A stretch of 64,000 nucleotides of DNA from Athripsodes cinereus (Eukaryota; Arthropoda; Insecta; Trichoptera; Leptoceridae): the NCBI GenBank assembly GCA_947579605.1, contig OX388305.1:28967542-29031541 (forward strand), written 5' to 3'. The position numbers were made by a program, and so were the translations under genes. Below are positions 58,110 through 64,000 of the stretch, piece after piece. The notes below the pieces were generated by a model. It searched no databases and had not been told where the DNA came from. It saw only the letters and a list, made by a program, of their open reading frames with translations. Each line of letters starts with the position of its first letter. Position 1 is the stretch's first letter.

Positions 58110-58835
58110 TACTGGAATTGGTTGGATCGGTGTATCCAACTTCTAAGCATCGAAACATTTTTCTTGTTTCATCCGAAAGGGAGTTAGCACGATGTATGTA
58201 TGTTGGATGATTTATTCGGCGCCGTCTAATGGAGCATCCATCTCAAACGATCTGCATGTTGTGCAGAGGAGGTGTCTGATGAGCAATATTCTTAATATCT
58301 TCATTTACGTATGTGTACAAAAAATCTAGTTAAATACTATTTTTAATATTTTTTAAATCATTTTTCAAAGCAACGCTGTAGATAGGAGGACGGTAGATAT
58401 CGTTTTCTGGCACCATTTAGTGTTTCAAGTTGAAGACATCGCTCTTCCAACATAGTTTCCCGCGCCCTTGGGATGGATGCTCCATTAAACGGCGCCGAAT
58501 AAATCAACCAACATACAATCAACGATATAGGGTATTGTCAACAGCCTCGAACACAGTCATAAATATGGTTTCAGTTTCATTGACACGTAGGTATGCATGA
58601 CAACAGACGTCGAACATAATAGTTTGATACAAGAATTGGTGGGATTGGAGAACGTACAATGGGTTAAGTGCACTGAAACCAGCCTTAGACGATTCTTGAG
58701 TATCGAAACACTTTTCCTGTTTCCTTCTAAAGGGAGTTTGCATAATCTGCTCGTCATGCAAATTATGTGGCTGTTGAGTGATATTCATAATATTATCTTC
58801 AATCACGCAGCTATAAAAAAATCGAGTAAAATGTG
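58110..58835. repeat. Direct repeat pair interrupted by GGCGCC inverted arms
   Basis: 58110-58197 plus 58250-58330 resemble 58615-58830 (TATCGAAACA, TTTCTTGTTTC/TTTCCTGTTTC, AAAGGGAGTT, GAGCAATATTC/GAGTGATATTC, AAAAATC). The first copy is interrupted by one arm of the inverted repeat described next. Probably two copies of an unidentified interspersed repeat. Confidence 0.55.
58198..58515. mobile_element. Inverted-repeat element with GGCGCC-containing arms
   Basis: Left arm 58198-58244 and right arm 58471-58515 are imperfect reverse complements around GATTTATTCGGCGCCGT and TAATGGAGCATCCAT. A similar sequence (GCGCCCTTG, ATTAAACGGCGCC) recurs at 60010-60050. Family and flanking duplication not identified. 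Confidence 0.6.
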
Positions 58836-58856
58836 AAAACTATACCTAATATTTGT

Positions 58857-59188
58857 CAAAACCAATCAGAAACCCCGAATTGGAGAACCATGTCTACACA
58901 ATGCAACATTGTGTAGAATCCAATCGGAAGGTGTCCCAACGCTTACGAATTGGCTCAAGGCTGGCTTAAGTGATCACTTTCGGTGTCCATGGACAACGTT
59001 CACCAATTCCACCATTCTCACTGTCACGATGTAAGGTCCACCAATCGAGAGACGCTTTATGCAAGATTGGTATACTTGAGCCAATTCGTAAGCGTTGGGA
59101 CACCTTTCTCACTTCTTCCGATTAGATTCTACACAATGTTGCATTGTGTAGACATGGTTCTCCAATTCGGGGTTTCTGATTGGTTTTG
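58857..59188. mobile_element. Foldback-type element with ~105-bp inverted arms
   Basis: 58857-58960 and 59076-59188 are long inverted repeats starting AAAACCAATCAGAAACCCCG and ending at CTTACGAATTGGCTCAAG. Each arm itself contains a hairpin TCTACACAATG..CATTGTGTAGA. GTC flanks both sides and may be a 3-bp duplication. The ~115-bp middle is unique and noncoding. Confidence 0.82.
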
Positions 59189-60125
59189 TCATCTGCACCC
59201 AAATCCGGTTAAACAATAAAAAAATTAGTAAATATTCTAAACATTTATAATATTTGACTTCTAATGTACATATTTTTGTACGACGTCACCAAAAAAGAAA
59301 ACTGAAAAACTGTCAAAAAATTGTAAATGTTTTATTTCCTGATCTCAAAAGTTTTCAGCAGCTAATATAATCGTTATATATATATATATTAATGAAATCA
59401 CATAGGTATTATGATGACCATAATAGTTGTCCATTATTAAGTAACACGGTAAGCCAAAATTCCGTGGCACACATCAGAAATATTCCCGCAGTCAGTAAAT
59501 ATATAGGTACATACCTAGACCTACTAAATTATGTATTTACATATATTGGATGACGCATCATCATCAACACATTCCCAAGAATTATTATTTATTATAATGT
59601 TCCTATTAGAGCTACAGTGATACCATTTATTATGATATTATGATTTATTACAAATCCATCAGATAATAAATAATGCCAGCATATTTTTTTTTAATACAGT
59701 TTGTTCATATTATGTTTGTATGTAGATATATCACTAATCAAGCTTGGAACAAACCAATATCATCTAGGAAAATTTGCTATCTTTGATAATGTTGTTGAAT
59801 ACGAGAATTGGTTTTTTTATGATATGAATGGCCACAACCATATCTGAAATATTCAAATTAATACAAAAAAGAAAATAGTACGTATTTTACTTAAGTAAGA
59901 AAAGACATTATGGATACCTACTGAAATAATAAGAGGGGGGGGGGGGATAGTGGGAAAATAACCAACCTACTGTATAAGCTGAAAACACTTCTTTTCTAGA
60001 AAAGCCAAGGCGCCCTTGAAATGGTCACGGATCATTAAACGGCGCCAAAAACAAATTGTCTTTATTATTATTATTATCTAAAATGAAATGTTTATTGTTA
60101 TAAGCTTTGCCTAGTAAACCGCATC
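59189..60125. other. AT-rich stretch
   Basis: No gene is recognised. There is a run of 12 G at 59935-59946, and a GGCGCC-arm fragment at 60010-60050. Confidence 0.45.
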
Positions 60126-60134
60126 TATCGATAT

Positions 60135-60621
60135 ATATAATGAGTTACAATCCATTGGATTGGTCTGCAACGAGTTTGGTTTTTCTTCTCCATTCGTCTC
60201 TATTCTCAGCCAGTCTTTTCAGCTCTACATATGAGCCACAGTTCATGTCCCTCTTCAGTTGGTCCATATACGCATCTCTTGGACGGCCTCTACCATTTGT
60301 CCCCTCGGTCTTACCCTCCGCGATGGCGATGAGTAGTCCTGGGTGCCTGATGTTGTGGCCAATCCAGTTAGCTCGTTGTTGGCCGATTCTCTTAAGAAGT
60401 TGCCTTTTTTCGCCTACCCTGGTTAATACTTCTTCGTTTTCGACGTGTTCCGACCAATGGATCTTAAGCATGCGTCTGTAGCACCACATCTCAAAGGCCG
60501 CCAACCGTCCGCTTTCACTCTTGCTGATGGTCCACGTCTCACAACCATAAAGCAGAATGCTCCATACAAAGGCTTTAGTAAGGTTCTTCCTTACGCTTAG
60601 ATCAATATTTGGGGATTCCAA
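60135..60621 (-). pseudogene. LINE family A, 5'-truncated reversed copy with TSD
   Basis: A minus-strand frame from ESPNIDLSVRKNLTKAFVWS through LLYGCETWTISKSESGRLAA and RGRPRDAYMDQLKRDMNCGS to ADQSNGL covers the last ~157 residues. No stops are present. The TA tail is short (60135-60139 side). TATCGATAT at 60126-60134 and 60622-60630 is the probable duplication; it overlaps the TA tract, so its limits are approximate. Confidence 0.88.
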
Positions 60622-60630
60622 TATCGATAT

Positions 60631-62052
60631 TAATAATATATAGCAACAAACTTAAATAAAGCTACCTATCGAAGATGTTCCGTAAATTCGCACGATTCTT
60701 GACGCATCTATCAATCTTCGCGAAATTTGGAAAAATATGCGGCATATTTTTAATAAATCATTTCGCATTTTCTCAATTAGGTATAAATAATATTGTGTAA
60801 TGCTTTTGCCATTGCAATCTGCTGTCATTTTTGTAGACTTGATAACATTCCCAAGCGAAGCTGAGTATAAAGCTAGTAACACATAAACGTATTTTTAATT
60901 ATCATCATCATATTCCTCTACCATTTATTTAGATGTGTACAAAGTGGCAGCAGTACACCACAAAAATGTCGGCACACAAAGAGTGAGTGAAGGAAGGCAA
61001 AGTAAAGATAGAGGGAGATGATGAGGGGGAGGAGGCTATTATAATATCATGACCTACCTTAAACCGCCTATAGAATGAATGCTCTCATTAGGAAGCTATT
61101 CATATATAAAGTCCCTTAGATGAACGACGAAACTCCATAATGAGGTCAAAGTATCTATCTTTGATGGAACACTTTGTACCAAATAGCGACTCTTCCTTAG
61201 GAGCCATGATACACCGATTTCGTTTATTAACAATAATAAACACTTTATTATCAAAATAAATTTGTTCAAAAAGCAATGTCTTCCAGTAAACCTTCCAGTA
61301 TTGAGCGATACAATACTGAATTGTATCGCTCAGTATTGTATCGCTCAATATTGCATCGCTCGTCAATGGTATAGGTTTACCGAAATCGATCGCGATTTAA
61401 ATAATCAAGTAACGGATGTGCATTGTAAAATACTAAAAAATATGCAAAAAGAATATTATATTCCTGTTATTCTTTCAAGAATACATCGTATCTTTATTCA
61501 TAATTATCAAGAACGGAATATAAGAAAGAAAATCAATGTTTTCTGTATGACGGTGTTTTTTTATGATTCCACTGTACCCTCAACAGTTTAACCCACCAGC
61601 CGCCTCCGTTTGCATCTACTACAGCAAAAACATATTTAATCTATATGGAGAAATTAATAACAAGACAAGTATTATTATCATCATCAGAATTAAATACAAG
61701 TAATATAATAGTATGAAACTGAACTGGACTAAGTTATGGAGAAAATAGTTATGCAAAAATAATTGTAAAAATAAATATTAAATTTATAATTTTTCATAAA
61801 CATTTATTAAATAATGTACATTAAGTAGACCTACTGCCTAGACATTCGATATAATACTGAAAACCATGTCGATAATCATTTCATAACATTGATTTTTTTA
61901 TATTGACATGGAGAGAACAGTTTGCATATTTATCATATGCTGCTGGTCTGCTATGATGGTATAGTAGAAGTGTTAGTAGTAGAATATTAGCTCTCGTCTC
62001 TTAAATCTCCTACCTTCCTCGTGTGGGCATGGTGATTTTTTTTTATATTTTA
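60631..62052. other. AT-rich stretch
   Basis: No gene is firmly recognised. A 109-codon plus-strand frame at 61262-61591 starts in the GCGATACAAT repeat cluster; its second half (QVTDVHCKILKNMQKEYYIP) has a plausible protein look but no known match. Bases 61885-61985 are a decayed (TAG)n retroposon 3' end. Confidence 0.4.
61290..61358. repeat. TTGTATCGCTCA direct and inverted repeat cluster
   Basis: Three direct copies of ATTGTATCGCTCA-like words at ~15-16 bp spacing, plus one inverted copy (TGAGCGATACAAT), form a 23-bp hairpin and a short tandem array. Confidence 0.8.
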
Positions 62053-62233
62053 TTCGTCGTCGTCGGTAGCCTGGAGGTAGATTCTCGGTCTTTAGAACAA
62101 GGGGTCCGTGGTTCGATCCCTGGTGCCGGCAAAACTCCCCTTTCACGGCAAAGCTTTTAGCTTAGTGTGAAAGGTGTATAAGGTAGTATTTGGGTTTATA
62201 GCAAAACCCAGATAAATCTTTCTTAAAAAAAAA
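62053..62233 (+). repeat. tRNA-derived SINE, full-length copy 2
   Basis: GTCGGTAGCCTGGAGGTAG A-box region, intact B box GGTTCGATCCC (62110-62120), body AAGCTTTTAGCTTAGTGTG, TTTGGGTTTATAGCAAAACC and a short A tail. A GTC triplet is iterated at the 5' end. Confidence 0.88.
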
Positions 62234-62942
62234 CGATAAAAATACTTCCTCGATCGTACACAGAATATAGAAAGACATTGCCTGAACAAGAAGATTTATT
62301 CCGAAAATAAAGATATTTGTTTCGATAAAAATATACCTATATTTCCCACGTTATTTATTAAGCTACAATATTTCGTGAGTCTAAAAATTCCTAAAGATGT
62401 CTCCAAATAATAAGGAATATAAAATTTTATTTTTCCCGTAATCAATATAAGCATAATTATTATATTGATTAATTTACTTCTAACAAAACGTGTATCTGAT
62501 CTTGAATTCATCATCTTATACGTGTTTGTTTTTGTATTCTTATAAAAATAAAAACAATGACACGGAACTCTATTCTTATTCACTAAATTTAATATTATTA
62601 TCAAATGTACATACATTGAACTCATATTTAAGTTAAATATAATCAACCTACATATTAAATTATAATTACAACATGTACACGTACGTATATAATATGTGAT
62701 ATATTATATTAGATATGCACCTACATATACCTATTATATTATTATATATCATCTATTTTCTATGCAATTAATTAATCTATGTATACACGCACACTATTCA
62801 TATTATGCATATATAAAGTTGCCTATACATAGGTTATTTAATAATAATAATAACATGTAGGTGTAGTTAACAATACGCTATATACAGTTAAAGAGAAAAA
62901 TACCGATACATATTCAACATCTGGATAATTTGAAATCGGTTA
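62234..62942. other. AT-rich stretch
   Basis: No gene or repeat family is recognised up to the LINE E frame. Confidence 0.4.
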
Positions 62943-64000
62943 ATGATAGAACTTATCTTATATTTTGAGGAGCTGTTTGAAAGTGGAGGCGAATATCCAA
63001 GCCAGAATAGTGAAAGGGAAAATGCGAATGAAGCAAGGGATGAAGAAATAACTATGGATGAGGTTAAGAATGCATTGAAGAAGGCGAAGAATGGCAAAGC
63101 GGTTGGGTATGATATGATCTCTACGGAATTCATCAGTCTGAGTGGGCTGAGGACTCTCGAATGGTGTCATGCACTCTTTAACCAGTGTTGGAGGGAAGGT
63201 TGCACGCCAGAAGACTGGCGAAAAGCTGTGATATGCCCTCTATACAAAGGAAAGGGGTCAAGACTAGAATGCGGGAGTTATCGGGCTATTAGTCTGCTGA
63301 GCTCGGTGGGGAAACTGTATGCAAGAATATTGATTGAAAGAGTTCGAAAAGTGACTGAGACGAATGTATGGGATGTGCAAGGTGCCTTTCAGAGTGGTAG
63401 AGGGTGTGTGGACCAGATCTTCTCCTTGCGAATGGTGACAGAGAAGCTCCTGGAGAAACACCAGAAGCTTTTATGCGCGTTTGTTGATCTAGAAAAGGCT
63501 TATGATAGAGTAGATCGTGAGAAAATGTGGCAAGTACTATCAATGTGTGGGGTGGGTAGTCGGCTAATTCGCGCCATTGCGTCCCTATATACAGGAAGTT
63601 CTGCGTGTGTTAGAGTGAACAATAACCTGTCGGAATGGTTCACATTGACAAAAGGAGTAAAACAAGGGTGCGTGATGTCGCCATGGCTTTTTAACCTATA
63701 CATTGATCATTGTATTCGTCCATTGAAAGAACTGAATGTAGGTGTTGATATGAATGGGATGAATGTAAGAGCGTTAATGTTTGCCGATGATTTGGTATTG
63801 ATGGCTGAAAGTGAAAGTGATCTACAGCGAATGATGACGTGTGTTTATGAAAATTGTGCGATTAATGGATTGAGAATGAATGCAAAAAAGACAAAAATCA
63901 TGGTGTTTGAAAGAGGAAGTGAGAGAACAGTATGCCAGGTAATGATTGACAACGAAGTGTTAGAGCAAGTTGACGAATGTGTGTACTTAGGTAGTTTGTT
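62943..64000 (+). CDS. LINE family E reverse transcriptase, open frame running off window
   Basis: The frame is uninterrupted for 352 codons and continues past base 64000. An ATG is available at 62943, but homology begins around YFEELF (62961), so this is a 5'-truncated element and not a natural start. In order: MDEVKNALKKAKNGKAVGYD, DWRKAVICPLYKGKG, YRAISLLSSVGKLYARIL, GAFQSGRGCVDQIFSLRM, CAFVDLEKAYDRVDRE (motif A), GVKQGCVMSPWLFNLYID (motif B), LMFADDLVLMAE (catalytic FADD near 63779-63790), INGLRMNAKKTKIMVF and CVYLGSL. All RT catalytic motifs are intact. The endonuclease part is absent. Its C-terminus would probably resemble 26114-26523. Confidence 0.93.
   Translation, partial: MIELILYFEELFESGGEYPSQNSERENANEARDEEITMDEVKNALKKAKNGKAVGYDMISTEFISLSGLRTLEWCHALFNQCWREGCTPEDWRKAVICPLYKGKGSRLECGSYRAISLLSSVGKLYARILIERVRKVTETNVWDVQGAFQSGRGCVDQIFSLRMVTEKLLEKHQKLLCAFVDLEKAYDRVDREKMWQVLSMCGVGSRLIRAIASLYTGSSACVRVNNNLSEWFTLTKGVKQGCVMSPWLFNLYIDHCIRPLKELNVGVDMNGMNVRALMFADDLVLMAESESDLQRMMTCVYENCAINGLRMNAKKTKIMVFERGSERTVCQVMIDNEVLEQVDECVYLGSL

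Noticed and set aside
1..64000. CRISPR arrays, rRNA, operons or bacterial attachment sites
   Set aside because: No spaced identical repeats, rRNA words or compact gene clusters were found. The content is animal repeat DNA.

Overview
The window is AT-rich nuclear DNA from an animal, most likely an insect. It has tracts of alternating TA and ATT, frequent GTAGGTACCTAC-like words, and dense 5'-truncated non-LTR retrotransposons, SINEs, MITEs and hammerhead-ribozyme repeats. Nothing bacterial is present: no operons, CRISPR, rRNA or free-standing tRNA gene. A hemipteran or lepidopteran source would fit the word usage, but the sequence does not settle it. I recognise no single-copy host gene. The window reads as intergenic or long-intron DNA, and essentially every recognisable protein segment is the reverse-transcriptase C-terminus of a LINE or a transposase relic.

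LINE relics. Family A (RTE-like; ends in ADQSNGL; the stop codon is followed almost at once by a (TA)n tail) has five copies: 1-1199, 12358-12766, 16397-18115, 48317-48410 and, reversed, 60135-60621. Four have recognisable target-site duplications (TSDs). Family E has a long open RT frame leaving the right edge (62943-64000) and shorter relatives at 26114-26523, 37600-37695 and 55900-56290. Other families are C (9033-9245, 37896-38153, 54785-55298), B (15890-16383, the host of the 16397 insertion), D (40094-40435, CCHC type), F (34571-34847), G (41762-41931, inserted in an older RTE-like relic) and H (54535-54722).

Small elements. There is a tRNA-derived SINE with an intact B box (33544-33723, 62053-62233, 52770-52948 and two partial copies). 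A second ~230-245 bp retroposon family ends in (TAG)n; two of its copies have perfect 14-bp TSDs (36289-36532, 45223-45450) and many others are decayed. A palindromic MITE family flanked by TA has four copies (4071, 9379, 34277, 41993). A nonautonomous hAT element with an 8-bp TSD and a transposase C-terminal relic lies at 22528-23046. Further inverted-repeat elements lie at 31471-31590, 58198-58515 and 58857-59188.

Most notable signal. Hammerhead-ribozyme cores sit at the centre of long inverted repeats. The best is 14655-14833: two perfect 75-bp arms around a 29-nt core in which every conserved hammerhead position is present. A second good core is at 8164-8198 (minus strand), with decayed ones at 11929-11957 and at both ends of an inverted-repeat unit at 33144-33830. 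Where the core is intact, the stem-III tetranucleotide is a palindrome (CCGG, GATC, GTAC), as described for small Penelope-associated hammerheads that cleave as dimers. No Penelope coding region is seen nearby.

Other structure: a near-perfect 218-bp tandem duplication (8313-8748), a three-unit ~150-bp tandem array (44357-44795), a GC-rich island (7610-7790) and several perfect short palindromes.
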